Shown: positions 1 to 8,610, counted from the stretch's first letter. The stretch: DNA of 64,000 bases from Thiomonas sp. X19 (GCF_900089495.1 NZ_LT605203.1:1180058-1244057), one strand, 5' to 3'. A program made the numbers and translations. Notes: generated from the sequence alone by a model not told the origin.

Positions 1-31
1 GCAAGCTTGGCCGCTCCTGGCGCGCGCCTCG

Positions 32-385
32 TCAAGGCTTGCGCAGGTAGTCGGCCAGGACGATGGCGTGATTGTGGGCCTCGTCCTTGGCGGCGTACAG
101 CAGCGTGACCTGCTTGTGCTCCTGGAGCAGGCGGCGCATCAGTCCCACGGTTTCGGGCATGGCGTCCAGCTCGGCGACGTAGCGGCGCCGGAATTCGTCC
201 CACCTCGCGGCGTCGTGGCCGAACCACTGTCGCAACGCCGGGCTCGGCGCGATCTCGCGCACCCAGCGGTCCGCCGCGGCCTCGTCCTTGCCCAGTCCTC
301 GCGGCCACAGCCGGTCGACCAAAAGGCGCAGGCCGTCGGCTGCCGTCGCGGGCTCGTAGACCCGCTTGATGTCGATTCGTGTCAT
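32..385 (-). CDS. DUF488 family protein (YeaO-like)
   Basis: A 117-residue cytosolic protein of the DUF488 (YeaO-like) family, whose biochemical role is not established. Visible family signatures are the N-terminal KRVYEP, then LLVDRLWPRG, the central WFGHDAARWDEF stretch and the late VTLLYAAKD. Length is normal for the family. The ATG is preceded by a purine-rich GGGAGAGGGA, a plausible ribosome binding site. It is followed leftward only by the window edge and preceded on the same strand by small ORFs of the DUF2905/MidA group, so it may be the last gene of that leftward unit. No enzymatic function is claimed. Confidence 0.88.
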   Translation of the reverse strand: MTRIDIKRVYEPATAADGLRLLVDRLWPRGLGKDEAAADRWVREIAPSPALRQWFGHDAARWDEFRRRYVAELDAMPETVGLMRRLLQEHKQVTLLYAAKDEAHNHAIVLADYLRKP

Positions 386-424
386 CGTCCCTCTCCCATG
401 CTTGGAGTGTTCGATGTCCGCATG

Positions 425-553
425 CTAAGACGCCATCGGATCGCCGTGTTGGGTCGGTGCGGCGATGGCCGTGCGCGGATCAGGGTCGGCTTCCGGCACG
501 AGTTCTTCCTCCAGGCGCTGCAGCGTGTCGTGGCCCTCGGCTGGAGCGTCCAT
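425..553 (-). CDS. possible small acidic protein, 42 aa
   Basis: A short ORF that starts with ATG five bases after the stop of the DUF2905 gene on the same strand and encodes 42 residues rich in Glu, Asp, Ala and Pro (core LQRLEEELVPEADPDP). No family is recognised. The tight spacing to the upstream gene and absence of another gene in this gap favour translation, but the length is so small that it may be chance. It has no signal peptide or membrane segment. Confidence 0.3.
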   Translation of the reverse strand: MDAPAEGHDTLQRLEEELVPEADPDPRTAIAAPTQHGDPMAS

Positions 554-558
554 GCGTT

Positions 559-753
559 TCAGCGCAGCAAGCGCGCCATCACCCAGGCGAAGATGGACAG
601 CAGCAGGGCGGAGCCGAGGGGGAACAGCCATTCGCGGCCGAAGGCCTGAAAGCGCAGGTCCAGCGGCAGGCGGCCGAAGCCGAAACGTTCCAGGTAAGGC
701 AGCAGCGCCGAGACCACGATGGACGCGAGGATGAAGACGAACAGCCACATCAA
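559..753 (-). CDS. DUF2905 family small membrane protein
   Basis: A 64-residue protein with two hydrophobic segments (about residues 2-18 and 45-60) separated by a polar stretch containing FGFGRLPLDL and the aromatic WLFPLGSALLLS. This is the DUF2905 pattern (helix, GRLPGD-like motif, F-P-L-x-S-LL helix). It is probably an inner-membrane protein of unknown role. The ATG overlaps the stop of the upstream MidA-type methyltransferase by four bases, which indicates translational coupling. Length is typical for the family. Confidence 0.82.
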   Translation of the reverse strand: MMWLFVFILASIVVSALLPYLERFGFGRLPLDLRFQAFGREWLFPLGSALLLSIFAWVMARLLR

Positions 754-2123
754 GGTGGCCCCTCGGCTGCGTCGTGCAGGGCGAGCGCGGCGCGGCGGTC
801 TCCTTGATCAAAGCCCATGAGCGGTGCGTGCAGGCCGCGCCCGAGGGCGATGACCTTGAACAACTCGCCCATTTCGGCCTCCGACAGCAGCTTTTGCACT
901 GCCGCGGTCTGGGCCAGGCCGGCGCGGCTGCGGGGCGCCCCGCTCTCGCCTTGCTGCCCGGCGGCAACGGCGGCGCCGAGCAGGTCCAGCAGGCCGCAGT
1001 TGAGCAGGAAGCGCGCCTGCGAGGTGTAGCCCAGCAGCTCCAGCCCCGCTTGCGCGGCGATTTGGGCGATGCCGCTGAAGTTCACATGCGCGGTGATGTC
1101 GGAGGCGCCCGGCTGCCACAGCGGATCGTCGTGGGCGCGGTGGGCGCGGTGGCAGCGCAGGGTGCCGCCACTGCGCTGCGGGTGGTCGTACTCGTGGGCG
1201 GGAAAACCGTAGTCGATGAACAGCAGCAGGCCACGGCCGAGGTGTTCGGCCAGCGTGCTGATGAAGGCTTCGGCGGCCTGGTGGATTTCGGTGACGGCCC
1301 CCAGCGGCAGCGCCCGCATGCTCGGACGCGGCGCGACGCCGGTCGCGCGCTCGGCCCAGGCGAGGGGTTGTTCCGTATCGTTGTTCTCAAGGAAACGCTG
1401 GGCCGCTCCCGAGTTTCCTTGACCCCCTCGGGGGGCCTGACGCGAAGCGGCAGGTTCGGGGGCGGTCACAACGACGCCACGCTCGATCCAACCCTGCTGC
1501 GTGCGCAGCGCGAGTTTCACCGGCATGGCGTCCAGCACCTCGTTGCCGATGACCACGGCGTCGAAGCATGCGGGCAGGGCGTCCCACCAGACGACGCGCT
1601 CGCGCAAGGTCGCGGGCAGCGTGGCCACGGCTTCCTGCTGGCGCGCACGCATGGCGGCGGAGACTTCGACGATGGCGTACTGCGCCGGCAGCCAGCCCTC
1701 GGCGTGGAGTGCAGCCAGCAGGTCGCAGGCCAGGCGGCCGCTGCCGGCGCCGAATTCCACCACGGTGGCGAGCCCCTCGACCTGCGCCGCCGCCGCCACC
1801 TGTCGGGCGAGTGTCGCGGCGAACAGCGGCGTGAGTTCGGGGGCGGTGACGAAGTCGCTGCTGCCGCCCCAGGCGCCCAGCACCCCGGGCGCGGCGGCGT
1901 AATAGCCCAGGCCCGGGGCATACAAGGCCAGTTCCATGTAGCGGTCGAAAGGCAGCCAGCCGCCGGCTTCGGCAATGGCTTGCTTGATGCATGCGAGCAA
2001 GGTGGGCAGATGGTTCCAGGCGGGCTCGACCGGGCCACCGTCCGAGCCTGGCCGCGCGGCTTCGGGCATGCCCCCGCCCTCGGGTCGCGGGGCGCCTGAC
2101 GGTAGACTCTGCATGCTTTTCAT
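750..2123 (-). CDS. MidA/NDUFAF7-type SAM-dependent methyltransferase
   Basis: A class I SAM-dependent methyltransferase of the COG1565 family (MidA, mitochondrial NDUFAF7), which in eukaryotes methylates an arginine of a complex I subunit; the bacterial substrate is unproven. Seen in order: PFDRYMELALYAPGLGYY near the N-terminus, SSDFVTAPE, the SAM-binding VVEFGAGSGRL, GNEVLDAMPV and LLFIDYGFPAHEY. The reading frame extends 21 bases further to a GTG, but the ATG chosen here leaves room for a promoter in the divergent gap; ATGs about 10 and 55 bases further in are also possible. The centre of the protein contains an in-frame copy of the dispersed hairpin repeat (residues around SRQAPRGGQGNSGAAQRFLE), absent from ordinary family members and making the protein longer than usual. 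Confidence 0.85.
   Translation of the reverse strand: MKSMQSLPSGAPRPEGGGMPEAARPGSDGGPVEPAWNHLPTLLACIKQAIAEAGGWLPFDRYMELALYAPGLGYYAAAPGVLGAWGGSSDFVTAPELTPLFAATLARQVAAAAQVEGLATVVEFGAGSGRLACDLLAALHAEGWLPAQYAIVEVSAAMRARQQEAVATLPATLRERVVWWDALPACFDAVVIGNEVLDAMPVKLALRTQQGWIERGVVVTAPEPAASRQAPRGGQGNSGAAQRFLENNDTEQPLAWAERATGVAPRPSMRALPLGAVTEIHQAAEAFISTLAEHLGRGLLLFIDYGFPAHEYDHPQRSGGTLRCHRAHRAHDDPLWQPGASDITAHVNFSGIAQIAAQAGLELLGYTSQARFLLNCGLLDLLGAAVAAGQQGESGAPRSRAGLAQTAAVQKLLSEAEMGELFKVIALGRGLHAPLMGFDQGDRRAALALHDAAEGPP
1386..1467 (+). repeat. REP-like hairpin repeat, copy inside midA
   Basis: A copy of the dispersed repeat lying wholly within the methyltransferase coding frame. The arms TCAAGGAAAC and GTTTCCTTGA pair perfectly around a GGGC/GCTCC core, followed by CCCCCTCGGGGGG and a tail (CCTGACGCGAAGCGGCAGGT) nearly identical to the tail of the copy ending near 45516. 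The insertion keeps the frame open. Confidence 0.8.
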
Positions 2124-2133
2124 CGCCGCGATT

Positions 2134-2163
2134 CTAGGTTTCACACCCCCTGCCTAGGTTTCA
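2134..2163. promoter_or_regulatory. 10-bp direct repeat in divergent promoter gap
   Basis: CTAGGTTTCA occurs twice with a 20-bp period (starting at 2134 and 2154) in the gap between the divergent midA-like and folM-like genes. A spacing of about two helical turns is typical of tandem binding sites, so this may be an operator; no regulator is identified. Confidence 0.35.
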
Positions 2164-2975
2164 TGCCTCCTGCCAACCCTCCCACACAAAGCACTCACGC
2201 CGCCGCTCGGCCCGTGGTGCTGGTCACGGGCGCCGCGCGGCGCGTGGGCCGGGTGATCGCGCTGGAACTGGCCGCTGCCGGCTGGGACGTGGCCGCGCAC
2301 CATCGCGACTCCGCCGACGAAGCGCGGCAAACCTGCGCCGATCTGGCTGCCGCTGGAGCCCGCGCTCAGGCCTTCGCCGCCGATCTGGCCGACGCTGCAG
2401 CGGTACGCAACCTCGTGCCGCAAGTGGCAGCCGCCTTCGGCCGCTTGGACGCCCTGGTGAACAACGCCTCGCTGTTCGAGCATGACGACGCCGCCAGCTT
2501 CAGCGCCGAAGCGGCAGGGCAGCATTACCAGGTCAACGCCGTGGCGCCGGTGCTGCTGGCGCAGGCGCTGCACGCGCATGTGCAGGCCCGCGGCGCGCAG
2601 GGTTGCGTGGTGAATCTGCTCGACCAGAAATTGTGGAATCCCAACCCCGATTATTTGTCCTACACCTTGAGCAAAGCGGCGCTGCGCGAGGCCACCACGC
2701 TGCTGGCGCAGGCACTGGCGCCCACCTTGCGCGTGGTCGGCGTGGCGCCGGGCGTGACCCTGCCGTCGGGGCCGATGAGTGCAGCCGAATTCGCCGCTGC
2801 CCATGGGCTCACGCCGCTGGGCCGTTCGTCCACGCCGCAAGACGTGGCCGAGGCGGTGCGTTATGTGCTCGCGGCCCAAGCCATCACCGGCACCACCTTG
2901 CTGGTGGACGGCGGCCAGCACCTCACGGCGCAGACGCGCGACGTCTTGTACCTGGCGCGTGCGCAAGCCGGTTGA
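2163..2975 (+). CDS. folM: pteridine reductase-like SDR (FolM-type)
   Basis: A 270-residue short-chain dehydrogenase/reductase, probably NADPH-dependent and acting on pterins (dihydromonapterin/dihydrofolate reduction). The cofactor motif is TGAARRVGR at residues 22-30, the TGxxxRxG form that marks pteridine reductases rather than the usual TGxxxGxG. The NNAS motif is at about 100-103. The catalytic residues are D154, Y167 and K171, with Asp in place of the usual Ser as in PTR1/FolM. The C-terminus has the LVDGGQHL motif. It lies 35 bp ahead of folB in the same direction, which supports a role in folate/pterin metabolism. Without biochemistry the exact substrate is inferred. Confidence 0.82.
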   Translation: MPPANPPTQSTHAAARPVVLVTGAARRVGRVIALELAAAGWDVAAHHRDSADEARQTCADLAAAGARAQAFAADLADAAAVRNLVPQVAAAFGRLDALVNNASLFEHDDAASFSAEAAGQHYQVNAVAPVLLAQALHAHVQARGAQGCVVNLLDQKLWNPNPDYLSYTLSKAALREATTLLAQALAPTLRVVGVAPGVTLPSGPMSAAEFAAAHGLTPLGRSSTPQDVAEAVRYVLAAQAITGTTLLVDGGQHLTAQTRDVLYLARAQAG

Positions 2976-3010
2976 GCCGCACGCCCAGAAACCTTCCACG
3001 AAAACTATCC

Positions 3011-3412
3011 ATGACGAGTGCCCTGAACCACCCCGCCCTCGGCGCTTGCCGCCGGCTGTTCCTGAAGAATTACGAGGTGTGGATCAACATCGGCGTGCAC
3101 GATTTCGAGAAGCGCGGCGAGCAGCGCGTGGTCATCAATGTGGACCTTTACGTGCCCTACGCCGACTCCACACCGACACGGGACAAGCTCGACGAGGTGG
3201 TGGATTACGACTTCATCCGCCGCACCATCGCCCAGCGCCTGGCGCGCGGTCACATTCATCTGCAGGAAACCCTGTGCGACGACGTCGCCGCGCTCATGCT
3301 GCAGCACCCCAGCGTGCGCGCCGTGCTGGTGTCCACCGAAAAGCCCGACGTCTACCCCGATTGCGACGCGGTGGGCGTGGAGGTCTTCCGCATCAAGGAA
3401 TTGGCGCCATGA
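3011..3412 (+). CDS. folB: dihydroneopterin aldolase
   Basis: A 133-residue FolB-type protein that converts 7,8-dihydroneopterin to 6-hydroxymethyl-7,8-dihydropterin and glycolaldehyde in folate synthesis. The family features visible are [19 protein letters not shown] near the N-terminus, [13 protein letters not shown] in the middle, [11 protein letters not shown] with the conserved Glu, and [16 protein letters not shown] towards the end. The chosen ATG gives the usual length; longer versions of the frame run back into folM. Its stop overlaps the start of ttcA by four bases (ATGA). It is in one rightward unit with the FolM-like reductase. Confidence 0.93.
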   Translation: MTSALNHPALGACRRLFLKNYEVWINIGVHDFEKRGEQRVVINVDLYVPYADSTPTRDKLDEVVDYDFIRRTIAQRLARGHIHLQETLCDDVAALMLQHPSVRAVLVSTEKPDVYPDCDAVGVEVFRIKELAP

Positions 3413-4350
3413 ACGCACCGTTGCCGGCCGATCTTGGCGTGAGTGACGGCCATGCCCAGACCCTGCGCGCCGCGCGCGAAACCAACAAGTTGTCCAAGCG
3501 CCTGCACCGGCTGGTGGGCCAGGCGATTGCCGACTTCGCCATGATCGAGGCCGGCGACCGGGTGATGGTCTGCATGTCGGGCGGCAAGGACAGCTACGCC
3601 ATGCTCGACATCCTCCTGAGCCTGCGCGAGCGCGCCCCGATGGACTTCGACATCGTCGCCGTCAATCTCGACCAGAAGCAGCCCGGCTTTCCCGAGCATG
3701 TGCTGCCGGAGTATCTGCAGCGCCAGGGCGTGGCCTTCCACATCGAGCAGCAGGACACTTACGCCATCGTCAAGCGCCTCATTCCCGAAGGCAAGACGCT
3801 GTGCAGCCTGTGCTCGCGCCTGCGCCGCGGCATTCTCTACCGCGTGGCCGACGAACTCGGCGCCACCAGAATCGCCCTCGGCCACCACCGCGATGACATC
3901 CTGCAGACCTTTTTCCTCAACCTCTTCCACGGCGGCCAGCTCAAGGCCATGCCCCCGAAGCTGGTGAGCGACGATGGCCGCCACATCGTCATTCGTCCGC
4001 TGGCCTATGTGGAAGAGGCCGACCTCGTTCGCTGGGCCGCGCACCGCCAGTTCCCCATCATTCCCTGCACCCTGTGCGGCAGCCAGGAAAACCTGCAGCG
4101 CAAGCAGGCGGCGGCCATGCTGCGCGAGTGGGACAAACGCTTCCCCGGTCGGCTGGAGACCATGTTTTCCGCGCTCGGCAAGGTGACGCCCTCGCATCTG
4201 CTGGACCGCAACGCCTACCCCTTCGCCACCCTGCAGGCCAGCGGCCAGCCGGATGCGAACGGCGACATCGCCTTCGACGATGAACCTTGCATACCACCCA
4301 GCAAGACCCTGTCGGGGAACGGGATGGCGCTGCTGTCGTCCAATGGATGA
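3409..4350 (+). CDS. ttcA: tRNA 2-thiocytidine(32) synthetase TtcA
   Basis: A 313-residue PP-loop ATPase that thiolates cytidine 32 in tRNA using an iron-sulfur cluster. The PP-loop SGGKDS is at residues 57-62. The cluster ligands are visible as the [11 protein letters not shown]xxC pair and the downstream [28 protein letters not shown] is the second nucleotide-binding signature. Start ATG overlaps the folB stop, so translation is probably coupled. The C-terminus includes the family's short variable tail. A degenerate REP-like repeat follows the stop. Confidence 0.95.
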   Translation: MNAPLPADLGVSDGHAQTLRAARETNKLSKRLHRLVGQAIADFAMIEAGDRVMVCMSGGKDSYAMLDILLSLRERAPMDFDIVAVNLDQKQPGFPEHVLPEYLQRQGVAFHIEQQDTYAIVKRLIPEGKTLCSLCSRLRRGILYRVADELGATRIALGHHRDDILQTFFLNLFHGGQLKAMPPKLVSDDGRHIVIRPLAYVEEADLVRWAAHRQFPIIPCTLCGSQENLQRKQAAAMLREWDKRFPGRLETMFSALGKVTPSHLLDRNAYPFATLQASGQPDANGDIAFDDEPCIPPSKTLSGNGMALLSSNG

Positions 4351-4352
4351 CA

Positions 4353-4432
4353 GAGCCCTCAGACCGCCGCCTTGCGGCAGTCGCCCCCGGAGGGGAATGG
4401 GAACACTTCGGGTGGCCGGGCGTTTTCTCATG
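4353..4432 (-). repeat. REP-like repeat, degenerate copy after ttcA
   Basis: Begins two bases after the ttcA stop. It shares GCCGCCTTGCGGCAGTCGCC, CCCGGAGGGG and the GCGTTTTCTCATG arm with the other copies, but the opposite arm (ATGGGAACAC) no longer pairs fully, so this is a decayed member of the ATGAGAAAAC subfamily. Confidence 0.6.
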
Positions 4433-4497
4433 CGGCTTTGCTGGCTGGCGATAGAGTGCTGCCGCCTCCAGACAGAGCCGGAACCATCGAGGTGATC

Positions 4498-5199
4498 ATG
4501 CGTCCACTTGCGAGTTCCTCCCAGGCCGGGTCCGCCCTGGCCACGGCGCAGTCTCAGGCCGGCCTGCACGGTCCGGCGCCTTCAGCGCACCCGCAGCGCC
4601 GCCTTGGCCACCGTCTCGCCGGCCTCGTTGCCATCTCGGCGGTGTTGCTTTTGGGAGGCTGCGCCACACTCACCGCCATGCGGGCGGACGTGGCCACGCC
4701 CAAGCCCGCGCCCCAGGCCCTGGTTGGCGCCAAGGTTCAACTGCAGGCCGCTCCTTCCATTGCCGCCGCGCCCGACGCCGGCGTGTTCCAGTCCGCCGTG
4801 GTGCAGGCCATGACCCGCGCCGGCATGGTGCCCCTGCTGGGTCAGCCCGCCCCCTACACCGCGCGCTACAGCTTCCACAGTTATCTGGACTTCGAGGCCA
4901 GTTTCCCCAGCGCATGGCCACCGCCCGGCGCGCCCATTCTGTTGCCCAACGGCGCCTGGATCTACAGCGGCTACCCCTTGTGGTGGAGCGGGTTCTCCTG
5001 GCCGCCACCGTGGTACGACCGCGTATTCGACCTGGAAATTCGCGACACGGCGACGGGCGCCCTGGTCTACCGCACCAGCGCCGTCACCGGCTCCTACGAG
5101 CAGCGTCTCGGACCGGTGGCGCAAAAGCTGGCGGATTCCGCGCTGGCCGGTTTCCCGCTGCGAAGCGGCATGCACCGGGTGACGATCCCGGGCGGGTGA
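4498..5199 (+). CDS. DUF4136-like lipoprotein
   Basis: A 233-residue predicted lipoprotein. A long basic N-region is followed by a hydrophobic stretch and the lipobox LLGGC (Cys at about residue 55). The mature part resembles DUF4136-type envelope lipoproteins: TARYSFHSYLDFEASF, a Pro/Trp-rich segment (PLWWSGFSWPPPWYDR), then VFDLEIRDTATGALVYRTSA and a C-terminal ALAGFPLRSG. The unusually long pre-lipobox region suggests translation may really start further in, but no better in-frame ATG lies before the lipobox. Function unknown, probably periplasmic face of a membrane. It stands alone between ttcA and the fmdB promoter region. Confidence 0.7.
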   Translation: MRPLASSSQAGSALATAQSQAGLHGPAPSAHPQRRLGHRLAGLVAISAVLLLGGCATLTAMRADVATPKPAPQALVGAKVQLQAAPSIAAAPDAGVFQSAVVQAMTRAGMVPLLGQPAPYTARYSFHSYLDFEASFPSAWPPPGAPILLPNGAWIYSGYPLWWSGFSWPPPWYDRVFDLEIRDTATGALVYRTSAVTGSYEQRLGPVAQKLADSALAGFPLRSGMHRVTIPGG

Positions 5200-5277
5200 G
5201 TGCTGCACCCGTGCCACCGCTGCGCCCCGGCTTCGCGCAGCGGTGGGTGGCTGCGCGCTGTCTGCGGGCGCTGCTTT

Positions 5278-5283
5278 TATAAT
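5278..5283 (+). promoter_or_regulatory. candidate -10 box (TATAAT) upstream of fmdB
   Basis: A perfect TATAAT in an otherwise GC-rich gap, about 107 bases before fmdB. No good -35 hexamer is seen 17 bases upstream (GCGCTG), so this is a -10 assignment only. It would start the fmdB-DUF502-aspS transcript with the 33-bp palindrome in its leader. Confidence 0.45.
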
Positions 5284-5311
5284 CGGCACCAATTTTGCTT
5301 TGCCCCTCTCC

Positions 5312-5344
5312 ACGCGGCGCCGGTCTTGAAGACCGGCGCCGCGT
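5312..5344. repeat. 33-bp near-perfect palindrome in fmdB leader
   Basis: ACGCGGCGCCGGTCTT is followed by a single G and then its exact reverse complement, a 16-bp perfect inverted repeat. No T-tract follows, so a factor-independent terminator is unlikely. It sits between the TATAAT and the fmdB start and could be a leader hairpin or a DNA cruciform/operator. Confidence 0.8.
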
Positions 5345-5389
5345 CCTCATCTGTTCCCTGTCCAATCGTCTCTCCCTGCGGAGTCAGCC

Positions 5390-5692
5390 ATGCCGATTTA
5401 CGCCTACAAATGCGCTTCCTGCGGACACAGCATGGACGCGCTGCGAAAACTATCCGACGCACCTCTCTCGGTCTGCCCGGCTTGCGGCCGGGCAGCATTG
5501 AGCAAGCAGGTCACGGCCGCTGGATTCCAGCTCAAGGGGTCCGGCTGGTACGCCACCGATTTCAAGGGCGGCGGGGCTGCGGCCGCCGCAGCCGCGGCCA
5601 AGCCTGAATCCAAAACCGAACCCAAGGCCGAACCCAAGACCGAAGCAGCGCCTGCGGCCGCCGCGTGCGGCGGCTCCTGTGCCTGCCACTGA
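5390..5692 (+). CDS. FmdB family zinc ribbon protein
   Basis: A 100-residue protein of the FmdB (CxxC_CxxC_SSSS) putative regulatory family. The N-terminal zinc ribbon is PIYAYKCASCGHS with the first CxxC, then VCPACGRAAL with the second. After residue about 60 comes a low-complexity tail of Ala, Lys, Glu and Pro repeats (KPESKTEPKAEPKTE), ending in a cysteine-rich GGSCACH. Family members are widely conserved in front of DUF502 and aspS in Betaproteobacteria, as here; molecular function is not settled. The Cys-containing C-terminus could form an additional metal site, which is inference. Confidence 0.9.
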   Translation: MPIYAYKCASCGHSMDALRKLSDAPLSVCPACGRAALSKQVTAAGFQLKGSGWYATDFKGGGAAAAAAAAKPESKTEPKAEPKTEAAPAAAACGGSCACH

Positions 5693-5797
5693 CCTGCGGA
5701 TTCGCTGCACCGTCCCGCCCGCGCTGTCATGGCCGGGCGGTTTTGATTTTCTGCGGTCAACGCCCGTCTTGTTCGCACGGGGAAACGGGTTTCGCTC

Positions 5798-6481
5798 ATG
5801 CGTCTGAAAAATTTCTTCATGGCCGGCCTGCTGGTCTGGCTGCCGCTCACCATCACCATCTGGGTGCTGTGGCAATTGCTGTCGGTGTTCGACGGCATTT
5901 TCCGCGCCATGGTCGGCGCCCTGAGCGCGGTGGCCCCAGGCCTGGCGCCGGCGCTCGACCGGCTGATGGACATTCCCGGCGTGGGCGTGGTGCTGGTGCT
6001 CGCGGCCATCCTGCTCACCGGCGTGCTGGTGGCCAATATCGTCGGCCAATGGTGGCTGGCGCGCTGGGATGGACTGCTGGCGCGCATCCCCATCGTCAAG
6101 AGCATCTACAGCAGCGTCAAGCAGGTGTCGGACACCTTGTTCTCCAGCAGCGGCCAGGCCTTCCGCCAGGCGGTGATGGTGCAGTATCCGCGCGCCGGCT
6201 CCTGGACCATTGCCTTCGTCACCGGAACGCCCGCCGGCGAGGTGGCCGAGCACTTGCAAGGCGAGCACATCAGCGTTTACGTTCCCACCACCCCCAACCC
6301 CACCTCGGGTTTTTTCCTGATGGTGCCTCGCGCCGAAGTGATGGAGTTGGCGATGAGTGTGGACGAAGCGCTCAAATACGTCATTTCCATGGGCGTGGTG
6401 GCGCCGCAAGCGCACGCCCCAGCACACGCGGAAACACGCCCTCTGCCCCACGCTGCCCCGCAGTCGAACAACGGGCATTGA
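5798..6481 (+). CDS. DUF502 family inner-membrane protein
   Basis: A 227-residue protein with two N-terminal membrane helices (about residues 8-30 and 63-85) and a soluble C-terminal domain, matching DUF502. Recognisable features are FMAGLLVWLPLTITIWVLW, the segment IPIVKSIYSSVKQVSDTLF, the FRQAVMVQYPRAGSW strand and the VYVPTTPNPTSGFF motif. The tail after residue 205 is His/Ala/Pro rich and variable. It lies between fmdB and aspS in the same direction; this order is conserved in related genomes but does not reveal a function. Confidence 0.9.
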   Translation: MRLKNFFMAGLLVWLPLTITIWVLWQLLSVFDGIFRAMVGALSAVAPGLAPALDRLMDIPGVGVVLVLAAILLTGVLVANIVGQWWLARWDGLLARIPIVKSIYSSVKQVSDTLFSSSGQAFRQAVMVQYPRAGSWTIAFVTGTPAGEVAEHLQGEHISVYVPTTPNPTSGFFLMVPRAEVMELAMSVDEALKYVISMGVVAPQAHAPAHAETRPLPHAAPQSNNGH

Positions 6482-6577
6482 GCCGGCCCCGCCGGACCTG
6501 GGCGCTTGTCCCGGGGTGGGCCATCCTCTTCGCTCCGGTCTTTTTCGATTTCCATTTTTCCTGACCTCCATCACACC

Positions 6578-8377
6578 ATGAGCCTTCGCAGCCATACCCT
6601 CGGCGCCGTCACCGAATCCCTGCTCGGACAAACCATCCGCCTGTGCGGCTGGGTGCAGCGTCGGCGTGACCACGGCGGCGTCATCTTCATCGACCTGCGC
6701 GACCGCGAGGGCCTGGTGCAGGTGGTGTGCGACCCCGACCGCGCCGCCATGTTCGCCACCGCTGAAACCCTGCGCAACGAGTTCTGCGTGCAGGTGCAGG
6801 GCCTGGTGCGCAGCCGCCCGGCCGGCACCGAAAACGCCAACCTCGCCTCGGGCAAGGTGGAGGTGCTGTGCCACGCGCTGCAAGTGCTGAATGCCTCGGC
6901 CGCGCTGCCCTTCCAGCTCGACGACGACAACCTGTCGGAAACCACCCGCCTGACCCACCGCGTGCTCGACCTGCGCCGCCCGCAGATGCAGCACAACCTC
7001 AAGCTGCGCTACCGCGTCAGCATGGCCGTGCGCCAGTACCTGGACGCGCAGGGTTTCATCGACATCGAAACCCCCATGCTGACCAAGAGCACCCCCGAGG
7101 GCGCGCGCGACTACCTCGTGCCCAGCCGTGTCAACGCCGGCCAGTTCTTCGCCCTGCCGCAGTCGCCGCAGTTGTTCAAGCAGATGCTCATGGTGGCCGG
7201 TTTCGACCGCTACTACCAGATCACCAAATGCTTCCGCGACGAAGACCTGCGCGCCGACCGCCAGCCCGAGTTCACACAGATCGACTGCGAAACCTCCTTC
7301 CTCGGCGAAGACGAAATCCGCCCGCTGTTCGAGGCCATGATCCGCACCGTGTTCAAGGACGCGCTGGGCGTGCAACTGGCCGACCCCTTCCCGGTCATGT
7401 CCTATGCCGAAGGCATGGCCCGCTTCGGCTCCGACAAGCCCGACCTGCGGGTGAAGCTGGAGTTCATCGAACTCACCGATGTGATGAAGGACGTGGACTT
7501 CAAGGTGTTTTCCGGCGCCGCCGAATTGCCCGACGGCCGCGTCGTGGCGCTGCGCGTGCCGGGTGGCGGCGACATCAGCCGTAGCGAGATCGACGCCTAT
7601 ACCGAATTCGTCAAGATCTACGGTGCCAAGGGCCTGGCGTGGATCAAGGTCAACGACGTGGCCAAGGGCCGCGACGGTTTGCAGTCCCCCGTCGTCAAGA
7701 ACCTGCACGACGCGGCCATAGCCGCCATCCTGCGGCGCAGCGGCGCGCAGAACGGCGACATCCTGTTCTTCGGCGCCGACCGCGCCAAGGTCGTCAACGC
7801 CGCCATCGGCGCGCTGCGCCAGAAAATCGGCCATGGCGACTGGGCCCGCGCCCACGGCCTGTTCGAAGACGCCTGGAAACCCTTGTGGGTGGTGGACTTC
7901 CCCATGTTCGAGTTCGACGACGACAAACAGCGCTTCGTGGCCTGCCACCACCCTTTCACCGCGCCGAAAGACGAGCATGTGGACTACCTCGCCACCGATC
8001 CCGGCCGCTGCATCGCCAAGGCCTACGACATGGTGCTCAACGGCTGGGAAATCGGCGGCGGCTCGGTGCGCATTCACCGTGCCGACATGCAGAGCAAGGT
8101 GTTCGCCGCGTTGGGCATCGGCCCGGAGGAAGCCCGCGCCAAGTTCGGCTTCCTGCTCGACGCGCTGCAATACGGCGCCCCGCCCCACGGCGGCATCGCC
8201 TTCGGCCTGGACCGCATCGTGACGATGATGACCGGCGCCCAGAGCATCCGCGACGTCATCGCCTTCCCCAAGACCCAGCGCGCCCAATGCCTGCTGACCA
8301 ACGCCCCGAGCCCGGTGGACGAGAAGCAGTTGAAGGAGTTGCACATCCGCCTGCGGCAGACGCAGCCGGGGGTTTGA
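6578..8377 (+). CDS. aspS: aspartyl-tRNA synthetase
   Basis: A 599-residue class IIb aminoacyl-tRNA synthetase of the bacterial type that charges tRNA-Asp (and possibly tRNA-Asn in organisms lacking AsnRS). N-terminal OB-fold anticodon domain: [24 protein letters not shown]. Catalytic motif 2 is [18 protein letters not shown], the GAD insertion domain follows, and motif 3 is [14 protein letters not shown]. Length is that expected. The ATG after a short pyrimidine-rich leader is chosen because the homologous start (MSLRSHTLG) aligns with the family; the upstream in-frame extension is not conserved. A strong terminator lies 33 bases after the stop. Confidence 0.97.
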   Translation: MSLRSHTLGAVTESLLGQTIRLCGWVQRRRDHGGVIFIDLRDREGLVQVVCDPDRAAMFATAETLRNEFCVQVQGLVRSRPAGTENANLASGKVEVLCHALQVLNASAALPFQLDDDNLSETTRLTHRVLDLRRPQMQHNLKLRYRVSMAVRQYLDAQGFIDIETPMLTKSTPEGARDYLVPSRVNAGQFFALPQSPQLFKQMLMVAGFDRYYQITKCFRDEDLRADRQPEFTQIDCETSFLGEDEIRPLFEAMIRTVFKDALGVQLADPFPVMSYAEGMARFGSDKPDLRVKLEFIELTDVMKDVDFKVFSGAAELPDGRVVALRVPGGGDISRSEIDAYTEFVKIYGAKGLAWIKVNDVAKGRDGLQSPVVKNLHDAAIAAILRRSGAQNGDILFFGADRAKVVNAAIGALRQKIGHGDWARAHGLFEDAWKPLWVVDFPMFEFDDDKQRFVACHHPFTAPKDEHVDYLATDPGRCIAKAYDMVLNGWEIGGGSVRIHRADMQSKVFAALGIGPEEARAKFGFLLDALQYGAPPHGGIAFGLDRIVTMMTGAQSIRDVIAFPKTQRAQCLLTNAPSPVDEKQLKELHIRLRQTQPGV

Positions 8378-8409
8378 ACGACTCGGATCCGTGTCGAGCG
8401 AATCCGGCA

Positions 8410-8434
8410 AAAGGGCGCGCCCGCGCCCTTTTTT
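8410..8434 (+). terminator. rho-independent terminator after aspS
   Basis: AAGGGCGC, a four-base GCCC loop and GCGCCCTT form an 8-bp stem followed directly by a run of six T. It closes the fmdB-DUF502-aspS unit and insulates it from the symporter operon. Confidence 0.9.
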
Positions 8435-8461
8435 GCGCCTGCAAGCGGCGGCCAAGCGCGT

Positions 8462-8604
8462 ACAAATTGTTTCAATTTCGTTCGCCAGGACTTGCCCGGC
8501 CTCGATGCATGCATGTTGGGTGATGCCGCTCGGACGAGCGGCTCATGCGTATGGCCATGCGCGACAAGAATTGCATACAAATAGTTGGGTCTATTGCGTG
8601 CAAT
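8462..8604. promoter_or_regulatory. candidate operator sites upstream of the symporter operon
   Basis: Three short TTG/CAA dyads lie in this leader: ACAAATTGT at 8462, ATTGCATACAA at 8570 and ATTGCGTGCAAT at 8593. The last two are 23 bases apart and directly upstream of the -35 box. The form resembles sites of GntR-type (FCD) regulators that control carboxylate transport, but no regulator gene is adjacent. Confidence 0.4.
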
Positions 8605-8610
8605 AAAGGC

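Noticed and set aside
5450..8455. An about 1000-residue open frame antisense to fmdB, DUF502 and aspS
   Set aside because: It mirrors the third codon positions of well-supported genes in GC-rich DNA, is of low complexity (Gly, His, Ala, Arg, Val) and has no family likeness.
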